Positions 42,940-55,303 of a stretch of DNA of 64,000 nt are shown here, piece by piece (positions within the stretch are counted from its first letter, which is position 1; the number at the start of each line of letters is the position of its first letter). The translations under genes were made by a program, and so were the position numbers. The stretch is from Leptobrachium leishanense. Its lineage: Eukaryota > Chordata > Amphibia > Anura > Megophryidae. The notes under the pieces were generated by a model, which worked only from the letters and a program-made list of their open reading frames with translations, did no database searches and was not told the DNA's origin. The DNA is taken from contig CM019066.1 of assembly GCA_009667805.1 (NCBI GenBank), forward strand, positions 116,736,190 to 116,800,189, given 5' to 3'.

Positions 42940-44509
42940 AAAAAAAAAAATTCAAATATTGGGTTGATAGTAATAAAGATTTAATTTGGGTATTTATAGG
43001 ATTCAGCAAAAAGCCAAACTCTGCTCTACTGAAAGTCTTTTCATACAGGACAGATTTCATTTTCATTACTATAGACATTATGCTCCGTGCAAGGGTGCTC
43101 AGGAGACGAGTACAGCCAAATTGTATTGCCTTTGCTTTCATCCACTATAAGGAAAGAATAAAAAACCTGAGTGAGCCCAAGCACCACTGTGAAGGAAATT
43201 ATAAAATGCTCGAAAACCCAACAAGGTCACCTTGCCATGTTTTAATCCATTTACCCATATTCCCATCTCCAAAATCGTACTTTAATATTAGATGAAAACA
43301 TATTTTAGGTATGTATTTGTTATTTAAATTTCTCTTTACTGTCTATAAAAGCATTCTTCGACAATAAACTCTGCACTTGTCTGAAAAAGCCATTGTTATC
43401 GCAGTAGAACACACTCATGTGTGGAGCAAAATAGAGTATTCATAGCAGCGTTTTAACAAGAGAATCATAACTCATTCACTCAGCACTAAATCAAAAAAAA
43501 TTGTGCAGCCTAGACAATTTAAAATATTCATAGCAGTTCTCTTAAGGCAGATCTATGCCATCCTTAAGTGTGATTTGGAATGAAATGTTAAAAAGAAAAA
43601 AAAGTCACTCTTAAGCTATAAATAAAGACAAAAGGCATATTAAAGTATGGGTGTGTTCACAAGCATGGAAGAGTGCTGTCCTAAGAATTTGTTGACCATC
43701 AGGTCAGTATGCATAAGAGCTGCATCATTCTACAACGGCACAAAATGAAAAATATTATAAAAATCAGCAAAAAAGTTTACCTAAAACGTAGAATTTATAA
43801 ATAAAAAAAAAAATCAGGACGTACTCTGGGTCTTGAGATAAAATTATACATTTACAGGGGTGTGGAAATTTAAAAAAAATCTCCTTGCCCAACGGACTAA
43901 GTGGTAGTCCAATCTACTTGTCCTGATTAAATAAATAGAGGTCTTTATTCATAAAGTGTTAAGTTCTAATTTCCATTATAATTACCATAAACCTTTTTCA
44001 AGTTTCTTCTTATATATCAAAAATGAAGTAAGGCGCTGCGCGACTCTGATCAGAGGAGACGACAGACCCAACCACACCGAGATATGGCAGATTAGCATCT
44101 GATCAGTCCGTGGTCTGTCAGATTGGTTTATTGTTTCAATCATCCAATAGAAATGTTCGTTATACATACATAAAAACTTCCTGCAGTTTTCACTCCCAAC
44201 ATAGGAATGTGATACAACAACCAATCAGAACAGATACATTTCTACATCATGTAACAAAGATTTCGCGGGCATTCTAAGTCAACAAAGGATATCTATTTCC
44301 ATCACCCCGCTGACTAGCCTCGAGAGGAAATGAAATTGAACAGACACCATGCTGGAAAAAGGAGGGGGGGATTTCACACTATTGCAAAAATTAAAAACTA
44401 CCTATCATATTAAAATACCTTTCAAACAGCGCGCACATAATTTGAGTTAGAATGCAAGCTGTATTCATTTAAATACATATAAATTACTGCCAATTTAATC
44501 CGAATAGTA
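42940..44509. other. Unassigned 1.6-kb tract
   Basis: No exon or repeat end is recognised. Confidence 0.4.
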
Positions 44510-44664
44510 TCATGCCCAGATACATATATACAGACCAGATCATGTACATATACAGAGACCGCAGCCCAAATCATGCCCACAGATATCTATCAGACTAGAT
44601 AATGCCCAGATATAGACCTCAGACCAGAAAATGCCCACAGATATAGACCTCAGACCAGACCATG
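44510..44664 (+). repeat. Degenerate tandem repeat, unit about 32-36 bp
   Basis: Variants of ATGCCCACAGATATAGACCT followed by CAGACCAGA recur about four to five times. The last two units are the most alike. Confidence 0.7.
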
Positions 44665-45060
44665 TACTCGCTAGGCAGGCTGGCTGTGGCTGAGCAGAGT
44701 CGGCAGCTCAGCTGTCGGAGCGGCGTGAGGCTGCTGCCAGACGGGGTGACGCAATGTAGGTGGGAGAGATCTACAGCACACGCGTAAGCGCTGTGTGCTG
44801 CAGCTCCTGTCCCTCCCCTCATCGCACCGCTCAGTGAGAGAGAGGAAGGAACGTCCGTGAGACTGGGCGTTCCTTCCACTCTCTGCACTCCGTGTACAAA
44901 GAGCAATCCTCCTATGGAGGATCACGATTTGTATCCCGACGACGCTCGTGTGCCGGGAGCAGTCCGGTGGGCTTCTTGCCCGCCGAACAGCATCTCAAAA
45001 AAATCCACTAGTCCGGCACCCGGATCTTCATGTCCCAGGCATCGGGCAATAGGATTCCCA
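44665..45060 (+). mobile_element. CpG-rich MITE-like sequence
   Basis: It contains the GGAAGGAACGTCCGTGAG..GCGTTCCTTCC palindrome (44845-44878) and AATCCTCCTATGGAGGATCA, both also seen in the GGCCGGGGTCAG subfamily (21167-21250, 22960-23070). No terminal GGCCRGGGTCAG end was found, so the borders are uncertain. Confidence 0.5.
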
Positions 45061-45661
45061 CACCCCATATTTATTAAAAATTGGGACAACAGGTTTCATT
45101 AATGTTTCTACATCCACTTATTTGTAAGTTTCATATCCTAAAACCTCAACTTTTTGATACTGAAGAATCTCAACGAGGTCAGAACTTCCCCTGGGTAGAC
45201 CGATTTAACTGGCTGCCAATGGACATCTGTTGGAACCACTTTGAATATATATTATATGTACTTCTCATCCCCCCTCCCCTAAAAATATCAATATTTAGTT
45301 ACCCGAAGAACAGATGTTATTAGGAACAATGAATGTCAAACATGTATATACTGTCATCGCAAAGAATGAAAGTATCCAAGCCATACATTTCTTCTCTTAA
45401 GTGTATGCCGGTCGACCAATTGAAATTTCTCACTTATTTAATATAAAACACTTCAAACCAACAATTCAAAGAATTGCTTTCAAAAGAACATTTACAAATA
45501 TCTGGCTCAGCGACAGGAGAGTCTATGGCTCCCTCATACACCAATGGCTACTTTAACCAATTTGAGATGAACTACATTCTTCATAAAGTCCAACTAAATT
45601 TACTCCTGTATAGTAAGTTTGTAGAGTGGAGGAGTGGATACATTAGGTCAAATGATGTAAC
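45061..45661. other. Unassigned sequence
   Basis: Part of a 165-codon frame (45474-45971) lies here and then runs into the next transposon; no motif is seen. Confidence 0.4.
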
Positions 45662-45664
45662 ATT

Positions 45665-46993
45665 CAGGGTTATTCAAAGAGAATCGAAAAGTCACCGCAC
45701 ATTCGGTGACTTTTCGTGCTCTTCAATTCGGCTTGATTCGATGATCCCATTTCGGCGACCCTGCGGTGTATTCAGCAAGCACCACAGGGCCGTCGTAGTG
45801 CAGGGAAAAGCCACTGAAAACTTGCCGAACAATCCCCGCAAAACCCAGGCGAATACACACCGAAACCTGCAAAAACATCTGGATTATCCCCGCCGAAGAT
45901 ACCCGAGCAGCCGCCGATCAGAGCACAGAGCAGCCGCTGGAAAAACACGACACCGCAGACAAATGGAGTGAAAGAAAAAAAAAAAGAAGAAAAGTACGCT
46001 TGAGGCTAGGGTCAGACTGAGGCAGTGCGAACGCGCGTTCTGGCGCACTTAATCACGGCCGTGCTAGCAGCAGATGCCGGGCAATGACGGCCAATATACG
46101 AAGTACGGTCGCACAAAAGTCCGGCTGCGCAACGCAAGTGGAAAATGAACGCATTTTTTCGAGAACGTTAAACCACTAGTACTGACGTACAGAGTGCGCT
46201 GCGTCCGCTAGAGGCGTGTGTGCGTGAATTGGAGATGTCAGACGCTGCACACGTCCGGCCAACATAACGTCCAGATGCAAAAAGTGTTTTATTGATGATC
46301 CGTACAAAATCACGCACGAAAATGCGCATAGTATGACCACTATCACGTATTCTGTGAAAAAATACGTCCATTCGTTCGAACGCACTTTTTCACAGACAAC
46401 ATAAAAATGCGTTCGTCTGACCCTAGCCTTAATGTTTAAAAAGTAAAACGCTGTTTGCAAAGAAAATGTCTGAAATTTACATATAAAAGATATTATGAAT
46501 GATAATAAAAAGGTCGGTTACTGAAAAAAGAAAAAAAAAGGAAAAAAAATGTTTGCAAAAAACCCCCCCCAAAAAATGCCTAAAGGATCCTAAAAGAAAA
46601 TAAAAAAAAAAAAAATCTAAAAATAAGAGACTTTTTACTGCAGAATATTATAATCAACGGTTTATTAGATATTGAATTAAAACGGGAATATTTCTAACAT
46701 TGAAGCCTATGGGAATCGCCTGAATAAACCTGTCGAATGAAACCGAACAGCATGGCAATTCGGCAACCTTCCACTGCTGGTTTTTGTTCTTTGAATACAC
46801 AAAGCATTGCTTCTCTATGGGGGGGGGGGGATTCACAGCCCTCGAACAGGCACTGTACGTGTAGGCAATTCGCCAACATTTGGCGAACTGCCTGCTCTCT
46901 GGATAGCCGAATGGCCAGGAAAGGTAACCAAAAGCTGAATTTCAGCGTTCGGTTACCTTTTACCAGCAATTCGGAGCTCTTTGAATAACCCCG
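45665..46993 (+). mobile_element. CAGGGTTATTC-family element with a nested TTAA MITE
   Basis: The left end is CAGGGTTATTCAAAGAG and the right end CTCTTTGAATAACCCCG. Flanks ATT and ATA differ in one base. GTCACCGCACATTCGGTGAC is a hairpin just inside the left end. The right half matches 1345-2237 (TTGCTTCTCTATGGGG, GAACAGGCACTGTA, GCCGAATGGCCAGGAAA). Without the nested MITE it is about 0.9 kb. Confidence 0.8.
46000..46432 (+). mobile_element. TTAA-flanked palindromic MITE, GGCTAGGGTCAGACG family, copy 4
   Basis: 46004-46428 has ends GGCTAGGGTCAGACTGAGGC and GTTCGTCTGACCCTAGCC with TTAA at 46429-46432 and a decayed TTGA on the left. The interior matches copies 1 and 5 closely, for example CAAAAAGTGTTTTATTGATG. 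Confidence 0.85.
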
Positions 46994-47640
46994 ATAGTAA
47001 GGATTTAAATAAAATAAAGACTAAGCTGTGTCGTTCTGGATTGCTACCTCTTGTACCTTTGCTAAAAAGGTCAAATCCTGCCCCAAAATTGCAAAAAATT
47101 TTATTTTTGGCCACTTGGTGTACTTTTATTTTCCATTCTATTTCACCAGTCGTTTCAAGCATAACTACACATTTCCGGTAAGTGATTCGCCATTAATTCT
47201 GATATCTAGGCAAGCCACGCAGGAGTAATCCAGTCAGAGCCCAAGAAATCTATCGCAAATTGTCACATTAAAATTTAATATGAAAACTGGGAATATTGCA
47301 TACAAAATGATATTTACAGTCGTTTGTATTGATTATTTGATTTATTACGCATGATGTGGAGCTGAAAATGTTACTGGCGCCACATACTGGAGGACAGTAG
47401 GGTCAGGTCTGATATAGTGGCTACCTTCTTTCATGAGGCAATATCTTCATCTTTTGACCATTTAAAACAAAGCCTTTAATCACCCATATAGAAACACTCC
47501 TTTGCTTTATAAAAAGGTCGTTGCAGAGCTTCTATTTCTTCCAGAAACCCAAAGAAAAAACTTACAAAATAAAGTGGAAAGCTGGCAAATTTCCAACAAA
47601 CTCCGACAAATTAAAAAAAAAAGGTAAAGAAGCTAATTTA
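46994..47640. other. Unassigned sequence
   Basis: No exon or repeat end is recognised. Confidence 0.4.
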
Positions 47641-48285
47641 TAAATGTACCGCCTCTCCCCCCTACAATCCATCCTGAACGCCTCCGCCAGGCTAATTCAC
47701 CTCACCCGCCGCTCTGTCTCTGCCGCTCCCCTCTGCGAGTCCCTTCACTGGCTCCCCATCCACTGCAGAATTAAGTTCAAAATCCTTACCTACAAAACCC
47801 TCACTAACTCAGCTCCCCACTACCTGTCCTCACTAATCACCAAATACACCCCAGCCCGCTCCCTAAGGTCAAACAGTGACCTGCGCCTAGCTTCTCCCCG
47901 CATCACCTCTTCCCATGATAAACTGCAGGACTTCTCACGTGCAGCCCCGACTCTCTGGAACGCTCTCCCTCATACGGTCAGACTTTCCCCTAACTTCTCT
48001 TCCTTCAAACGCTCCCTTAAAACGTTCCTATTTAGGGAAGCCTACCACCCAACTCACTGACACAACCATCAATCACTCTCACCTTACAGTCCTCTCCTCC
48101 TGTTTCCAACCCCAACCCTCCCAGATTGTGAGTTCCTACGGGAATAGGGCCCTCATCTCCTCCTGTACTGTTTGTCAAATGTTGTTCAATGTATTGTAAC
48201 CCTGTCTATACTGTGCTTATTGTACAGCGCTGCGGAATATGCTGGCGCTTTATAAATAAAGAATAATAATAATAATAATACTACA
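47641..48285 (+). pseudogene. L2-type LINE: RT C-terminal domain and intact 3' tail
   Basis: An uninterrupted frame from about 47641 to 48060 carries the whole L2 C-terminal domain: QSILNASARLIHLT, LHWLPIHCRIKFKILTYKTL, APHYLSSLITKYTPARSLRS, LASPRITS, FSRAAPTLWNALPHTVRLSP, then FSSFKRSLKTFLFREAYH. The natural stop TGA follows at 48058-48060. The 3' UTR has AGATTGTGAGTTCCTACGGG, GCGCTGCGGAATATGCTGG and CGCTTTATAAATAAAG followed by an AAT tail. Endonuclease and RT palm are absent, so it is 5'-truncated. The intact frame and clean AAT tail suggest it is younger than the other L2 pieces. Confidence 0.9.
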
Positions 48286-48408
48286 TGCACCAAGATACTG
48301 CAGGGGTTATTCATCAAACACAGATCTTTCATTAAAGGAATGATTTTAACTCCAGGGAAAATATGGTGTAACAAATGTGGCAAAAGTATGGAGAATTCAC
48401 TATTTAGG
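48286..48408. other. Spacer
   Basis: No feature is recognised. Confidence 0.4.
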
Positions 48409-48732
48409 CCCCGTTCACACCTGGGCGTTTTACAGCGCGTTCCTGCGCGCTCTGTAAAATGCCCAAACACAGAAATCCCATGATTTCCTATTGGGCCCGT
48501 TCACACCTGGGTGTTTTACAGCGCAAAGGAACGCGCCGTAAAATGCCATACACGCCCAAAAGAAGTAAAGGAGCTTCTTTTGGGCATATTGCAGCACGTT
48601 CGCAGCCGTAGACTGCAGCGTGAATGCGCTGCAATGTGCGTTCACGCATTTTTCAGGTTTGTGCGATAAACTCGTCAAAAACGTGCGTATTACGCGCATA
48701 TGAAAAATGCTGAGGTGTGAATCCAGCCTCAG
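48409..48732 (+). mobile_element. CpG-rich palindromic MITE, GGCCCCGTTCACACC ends
   Basis: The left end GGCCCCGTTCACACCTGGGC and right end GCTGAGGTGTGAATCCAGCC are a loose inverted pair. The left end phrase is repeated at 48495 (GGGCCCGTTCACACCTGGG), so the left part is duplicated. The interior is CpG-rich (GCGTTCACGCATTTTTCAGG). No clear TTAA flanks remain. Confidence 0.6.
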
Positions 48733-48921
48733 GGAATTGTCCTTGTACTATTCACAAAATCTGTCCACAATATTTCTGCTGAAGTTGTTTAGGGAAGGTT
48801 TAATTGAGGTTCCCACCCCTGTTTCGGGCAAAGTCATTTATCGTAGATTTCACGACAGCTTCCACCAGTCAACTAGCATTTTCACCATAACTTATATGGG
48901 AGGTCTATAGAGATTTCCACT
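48733..48921. other. Spacer
   Basis: No feature is recognised. Confidence 0.4.
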
Positions 48922-49164
48922 TTAAATTTTTACCTCCGCTGGGCCCAATATGCCGTCCCCGTGGCGAGTAGGACTTGAAACTGCAAGGCGGCATAGCACA
49001 CCCAGTTTGTGTAAATGGGCCTTTGTGCCAACGCCCACCAGTTGGAGCATGTCAGACAAACTCAGGCCGCCGCTTACAGTCAATGACGCATGCTGCATGT
49101 CACCTGCATAGGTGGGCCGGAGGAGGGGCCTGCCGCAGCAGCCGGCATGGAGGTAAGGGGTTAA
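48922..49164 (+). mobile_element. Possible TTAA element with an AAGGGG right end
   Basis: TTAA at 49161-49164 follows GGAGGTAAGGGG, a CCCCTTACCTCC end in reverse. On the left TTAA at 48922 is followed by ATTTTTACCTCCGCTGGG, which keeps TTACCTCC but not CCCC. The interior is GC-rich. Confidence 0.5.
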
Positions 49165-49493
49165 AATTGCCTAAATATATTCAGCAACAACATTGGAGAA
49201 ACTGTACTTTGAGAATAACCACACGTCATGACTTAAACGCAATTATCACTGCAAATGACGGTTAGATTTTACTTCTGTGGATCACTGGCGCTCTAGCCGC
49301 CATACGTGAAATGTTCCATCATTTCCAACAAGAACGTGAGCTTTGTCAATTACCCCTTACATTTCAAGGTCTTAAAGAGACATTCTACGCATCCTGATTG
49401 CTTTATTGTTTTAGGGGTGCCCCCCCCTGCGCCGATCTAGAAAAAAAACTGCTGCGTGAAGAGGAGGAGTTTCCTCCACCCCACCCAGTGTCA
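49165..49493. other. Unassigned sequence
   Basis: No feature is recognised. Confidence 0.4.
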
Positions 49494-49929
49494 CCAGCAG
49501 CTAGGCTTGTGCACCGATTTTTTTTCCGTTCGATTCGAATTTTTTGGATTTTTAAACTTTTCGATTCGGCTCGTGTCGACCGATTTCTGTTTCGATTCGG
49601 TTCGGCTCGGCTCGTTTTTCGGAATTGTAAATGGTTTCGGAATTTCGACCATTTTTCGTATGTTCGTGTCACCTAGCTCGGTTTTTGTATCGACTTTTCG
49701 AAAATTTTAGTTTTTTCGGAACGTCTGTTCTCCTCGTTTCAAAGCAATAAATTTCGATTTGACACATTTCAAGTACATTCGAAAATTCCGAAAATATTTC
49801 GTTTCGGCTCGGAAAACTTTTCTGATCTGACATTTTCGGATCTAAAAATTTTCGGAAAATCGTCCGCATCCGAAAACACGAATCGGGAAATTTCGTGAAA
49901 ATTCCGAAATGCACATCCCTACCAGCAGC
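49494..49929 (+). mobile_element. Complete non-autonomous hAT element, 420 bp
   Basis: 49502-49921 begins TAGGCTTGTGCACCGA and ends TCCGAAATGCACATCCCTA. Perfect 8-bp duplications CCAGCAGC lie at 49494-49501 and 49922-49929. The interior is rich in TTCGATTCGG and TCGGAAAT words. No transposase is encoded, and the 89-96-codon frames on both strands are by-products. Its ends resemble those of 11289-13349. Confidence 0.95.
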
Positions 49930-51130
49930 TGGAGTTTTGAATTTCCTGGCTGCCAGTCACCAAACTGGTCACTAGTGACATCAACTGATGTCACCCTCTC
50001 AGACCATCTGTGATAGCGAGTGATCTCAGAGAGGCAGAGATGGATCGGATCTGCGTAGGCGTGCACAGCTCCATCCATCTCTCTGCGCAGGTGCTACGGA
50101 ACATGCGTAAAGTGTGCAATATGCAGTACTGCAGTGCCGAGAAAAGCTGCATTTTCTCGAAACTATAATGCGACAGCAAAAGGAGAAGCTGCACTGTAAA
50201 GCATCATTTTAAATATAGTTTTGATACACGCAGGCATTTCTGGGCACTGCATTAATGGATATTTTCACCATATTTGCGAGGCCAGCAAGCACCGGCGCTT
50301 AGTGGATAAACCCCACAATGCCCTGATGAGTTTGTTGTTGAAGACTGAGGTTGTTAAGGGCCAGACTAATGAAAAGGTAAGAAGAATAAAGGTTCTGTCT
50401 TTTTAACAATCCTATAAAAACAGACTTCGTCTTTCAGGGGGCAGCAGGTAAGTTGTTTGCTAGAGAGACTGCAGTAATTAAAGACAAGGCGTCAGTGCAA
50501 GTCTCAGAGCTGGAGATTAGTGCCTATAAATACACGCCGCTTTATAAATAAATGGAAATGCATTTTCCCCACTCTTGAGAATACGGATTTAAATTCACAG
50601 TCATGCGCACAGATCTACAAATATGGGAAATTGAATTATATTCAAATCACTAACAACTTTTGCGTGACAAGAAACAATGTTTCCAGATAACTGCCTCCAT
50701 ACATTAACACTGTGTCGAACAACTAAGCTTCTGCTTGCTTTCCATACTGAAGTTTGCAGAGGTGTAATTCCCTAAAGCACAAAATATGCTTACAGTGATT
50801 GTATAGGTAAAAATCTGACCATATCCTTATACGTAGGTGGATTCAGAAAAAGAAGTGTCGATATACTGTGATATAGCCACTGGACGTAAGGATCACTGCT
50901 TCCTCTTTTCTTTATTGTGCAGGCATGAAATTTGCAGGCTACAGCATAAACAGCAAACAGACAAATACAAAACGAACACCTACTCCTTTATGTGGAAGCC
51001 AAATAAACACTCAGAATCCCACTCTGAGTCTGAAGTATTGGGCGGCTAAGCTGATTACCAGTGGAAAAAAAATAAAATCAAATAAACTTCCATTCTGTGT
51101 TCAGAATTGCGCTTCCTTCCCTTCTGCAGT
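49930..51130. other. Unassigned 1.2-kb tract
   Basis: No supported gene or repeat end. Confidence 0.4.
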
Positions 51131-51418
51131 AAGGTCTGGTTCCCACTGTGTGATTTTATCGTGCAGATTTTGCCGCGGCGTCGCAAAGAAATCCGCGCGA
51201 CGACGCGCTATGTAGCTTCTCCAATGCATTTCAATGGAGCTGTTCACATCTTGCCGTGCAGCGTCACGCGCCAAAGTAGCATGTCGCTGGTACATGACCC
51301 TTTTTTTGCAATTTGGATTGGTGGCGCTTTGCAAACTCTCACAAAACCGCAACGTCGCGCAACATTAATCGCTCTATGTCGCGAATATGAAAATTGAACA
51401 GTGTGAACGGGGCCCAAG
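51131..51418 (+). mobile_element. CpG-rich MITE, AAGGTCTGGTTCCCACTGTG ends
   Basis: The left end TAAGGTCTGGTTCCCACTGTG and right end AACAGTGTGAACGGGGCCC are a decayed inverted pair. The interior has GCGTCGCAAAG, CGCGCGACG and CATTTCAATGGAGC words typical of these TTAA-type MITEs. Confidence 0.6.
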
Positions 51419-52801
51419 ACTGGCCTCTCAGAGGGAACCACATCTCTTGTCTAATTAGGACTGCCCTGTCCTTAGACATCAGCTGTGTGTTAACCCTATA
51501 GGGAAAAGGGAGTCCTCCATCCACCTGCTGATAATCACACTGTCACAATACAAAAAAATTAAAAATTTGGGGGGGGGGTGGTACACCACAAAGGCTGGCG
51601 TATACCAAGTTTGTAGACCTCAGCAAAAATCACTGTTGCAAGAGCCACAAGTACTGCCGTTCCGCAAAATAAAAATATAAATACAAGGAAAGGGCAGCTT
51701 CGCTCTCCTGCTGCCGTTATTTCCTCCGAAATGTCAGCACTTGCTGAATAACCCCCCATTAAAGTCAAATGTGTAATGCTTTTGCAGATGTCGGTGCTGT
51801 GCTTGCAGAACAATTAAAATATGAGAAACAGCCTAAGAACGATTAAATAAATCCGAACAGGCCAATTAATAGTCTATTCTGAAACGACAGGAGACCATTT
51901 TGCCTTAATCATGTAAAAAGATTTACCTGCATGTGGGATTGAACTTAATTTTAACTCTGATATTAGTGATCCTAGCAGCGTGCGCTTAATTTACTTGCAA
52001 ATCACAATAGCCCATTGGCTAAAGCAGAACGCAGGAATCTATAATGGACCCTTACTTATCAGGCACAACACTTTTTGTCCTTGGGCATGTTCCAAGCAGC
52101 AGGGAAATTCAGTTTATAAAAAAGGAGTTCATTGGTGGAAAGTACTTCTACAAGTCATCGCAGCCATTTGAATTTATTGAAATGATGACAGGATTGTGCT
52201 ACAGGGGGTTTTAAAGCCTCCGTGTCATCTTCCTTAATGTTGATGGCCTCCACACGTTTGTTAAGATAAGGCCAAAGCAGTTAATTTCCGAGCAAGACGG
52301 AAAATACATGTTTGGTTTCTCCATAAAACCTTTTAGATGCGCAGGCAGAACATTGTATAGATAATTGCATTGTGAATTAGCAGTTAAAGCACGTCCTTTG
52401 AGTGTCTGGTTGGAGATGTCAGCTGCTCACACAGCTGTGAAGTCGACAAGGTCAGAGAGGATGGGAGCAATTTCTTCAGCAAGACCAGCAGTTGTCACCT
52501 TCTATAACCCGAACGCTCCTTCAAGTTGCAGCAAAACATTAAACCTCTTTACAGATATCCTACGTGATCCAGCGGTTTGCCTAGCTTTTCACCAACTAGT
52601 GTCATCAGTTGAAGAACCATTACTAAAATATTCTCAATTTACAGCTCACACCAGCCTACCTGTCCATCACCCAGAACATTTTACAGGACGTCTCGTCACT
52701 GACTATTGCAAGCATGGAGAACATAGAAAAGATATGCAGAGTTTCATAATGCACAATCATCAATACCCGGCTTGTGGCAAGTGGAATACCAATGCCCACT
52801 G
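51419..52801. other. Unassigned 1.4-kb tract, possibly unique non-coding DNA
   Basis: 51900-52330 is mixed-composition sequence with homeodomain-like TTAATC and TAATTT words and no repeat ends. A 146-codon frame (52365-52805) shows no motif and ends exactly at the next TTAA element. A G run is at 51570-51578. Confidence 0.4.
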
Positions 52802-53066
52802 TTAAGCCCTTACTGCTGGATGGGTTGTGCCCGGCAGGGCATACAAGTACACCCCGCATCCCAGCTGCTGCGGCGGATTCCTCCTGCTGCACGCATTATT
52901 AGCTGCAGGGGGGACAGCCTGAGTTCAGGCAGTCACGTGGCAGCGACCCAAGTGTGCCAACTGGTGGGCGGGCCTGTGGCGGCCTATAGAGGCAGCAGGG
53001 CATGATATGCAGTGGCGTTCAGTCCCACCCGCAGCGGAGACTGCATGGTACGCCCCGAGGTATTAA
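52802..53066 (+). mobile_element. Short TTAA element
   Basis: TTAA at 52802-52805 and 53063-53066 bracket 257 bp that begins GCCCTTACTGCTGGATGGG. It is similar to the outer parts of 7329-8423 (GTTGTGCCC.GCAGG near the left and GGTACGCCCC near the right). Confidence 0.7.
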
Positions 53067-53249
53067 CAGTTGAATTCAGCAAACGATCATCATCATTTTG
53101 ACTACAAAATATAGAAATGAACACAAATGTAAATAAAAGGCATGCGTCATTCATAAACCAGTCAATAAAGATTAATTTACTCCAAGAAAAATTTTTAAAA
53201 TAAAATAGGACTACAGATTTGAACATCAATTCATTGCAAGGCCAACACA
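53067..53249. other. Spacer
   Basis: AT-rich; no feature is recognised. Confidence 0.4.
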
Positions 53250-53649
53250 TTAAGGCTAGGGTCAGACGAACGCAGTGTGAACGCGCGTGCAGCCGCACTT
53301 TATCACAGCCGTAGTAGCAGCAAATGACAGCCAATGTACAAAGTATGGCCACACAAAAATGCGGCAGCGCAACGTAAGCGGCACACAAACGCATTTTTTT
53401 TCGAGAACGTGCGCTGCGTCCGCTAGCGGCGTGTGTGCGTGATTAGGAGACTTCAGACGCTGCTAATGTCCGGCCAACATAACGTCCAGACGCAAAAAGT
53501 GTTTTATTGATGATCCGTACAAAATCACGGACGCAAATGCACATCGTATGACCGCTATCGCGTATTCCGTGAAAAAAATGCGTCCATTCGTTCGAATGCA
53601 CTTTTTCACGGACGACACGAAAAATACGTTCCTCTGACCCTAGCCTTAA
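53250..53649 (+). mobile_element. TTAA-flanked palindromic MITE, GGCTAGGGTCAGACG family, copy 5
   Basis: 53254-53645 has perfect TTAA on both sides (53250-53253, 53646-53649) and ends GGCTAGGGTCAGACGAACGC and CCTCTGACCCTAGCC. Compared with copy 1 it lacks a short central part near 53404. This copy defines the TTAA target duplication of the family. Confidence 0.9.
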
Positions 53650-55303
53650 ACACATAAATAAGACCTACAAGTACAAGAGGGACGGCTAAATGTGTGTCTA
53701 AACCCAAATTCTATTTTAGCTGCCATGTATAAACAAAAGCTGTTAGTGTTTATTTACTCCTGTAGTAACGGATTCTATTTACACATGGCAGGTAGATTAG
53801 AACATTTACTCAAGTGCTATTTTATCGGCCATGTAGATTTCCCACATTTCTGGCTCAGATAATGAAGTGTAATGAAAAGGTGAGATGGAGACAAGTTTAT
53901 TTCAATGCGTGAGCAGATGGACTGGGCATGGCACTGGTACCACCATCAATCATGGGGTGGCCATACAGCATTCCACCCAAACGACAGCCCAAAGATGGTG
54001 AGGAGATTGGGATGGATAGCTTGGCAATGGTCTGGCATCTGAGCATCCAGGTGTAGCTTATTTAAAAATGGACTCCCTGTCCAAAATGTAACCTGATGCT
54101 AGTGTTCACAACAGATTAGCAAGCAAATTGGGGAATACAAGTGTGTAACATACAAGTTTAACCCTAAAAATGCTGAGTATGATCATAATGCGCAATAGGT
54201 TCCCAGTAGCAACCCAAAAATTATCCACTCCTGACTACTCTGGGGTGCTAAAAAAAAAAAAAATAAAAAGTCCTCCCAGCCTATAAGCAGACCACAATCT
54301 GTTTTCCTTCCACACCTGTCTAGTTTCACATACACCATTTATGAGATGGCTCCAATCCTGGGAAAAAAAAAAAATCAAACCAAAATTGCAGCCAGAAAAA
54401 GCACACAAAAGCAAACAAAAGTCACAACTTTGAATCTATTATACATAACTCATCTGAAACACTGCTTGGTGGATAATAAAAAAAAAATTAAAGTCTTTTA
54501 AAAATACAGATGGAAAAAATTCTTGAAACAAGAATAGTGACTCTGCATACAGTAGTCTGACAGAATTTCATTAAGTCCGAATCGGTTCACCTTAAAAGCA
54601 TAATTAAACCCTCTGGTTATAAGAAAATCCTATAGTCTCTTTTTTTCCCCCAGCAACACAGCAGGAGAATACTTGCAGAGAGGTGAAAAAGTTATTCAAG
54701 CTCAGCTATATATATTTTATAAAGGATTTATGCCTCATCTTTGCGCAATGTTCTTGTTTTACGATGTGCCGAAGTGAAGATTCTTTTTAATTCATGGAAA
54801 AATAAAACAAATGGGTTCTCACCCACCTTTGAAATATTACACATACAAAAGATGGAATAATTCAGCAAGACAGTAAAGCTTTATTAAAGGAAACTCTACA
54901 ATTTAACAGGGTGGAATTTACAGCAAATTAATCCAACACAGAATATTTTGTTTATAATGAACGATAATGTGAAAACATTACTATCACATTTCAACAATTG
55001 GTCAAAGATTACTAAACCCATGAACCATTAAAAAAGTTTTCCACATAAAAGGATGCATGATTTTTATTTCATATATGACATGGGCATCCCCTTTGCTACT
55101 CTAATCATTTGAATGAACGCAAGATGGGATCTCCTTGAAAAGGGATCTGGTCCACGCTTCCCCTCCTGTGTCATTTCTAAACGTTTCCTAGGAGAGATGA
55201 CCATCTACATCACTAGATGAACCAATTCTTCACAGTTCAGGTTGCAATAAAAGGGTCCAAAGAAGAATTACATAGATTCCTATTAAATTAAAAACCATTG
55301 TTA
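53650..55303. other. Unassigned 1.65-kb tract
   Basis: AT-rich with many A runs (54246, 54362, 54478). No exon or repeat end is recognised. Confidence 0.4.

Noticed and set aside
45474..45971. Plus-strand frame of 165 codons
   Set aside because: Its second half is the CAGGGTTATTC-family element. The first half shows no motif.
52365..52805. Plus-strand frame of 146 codons
   Set aside because: No motif is seen and it ends at the TTAA target of a transposon. A host exon cannot be excluded but is not supported.
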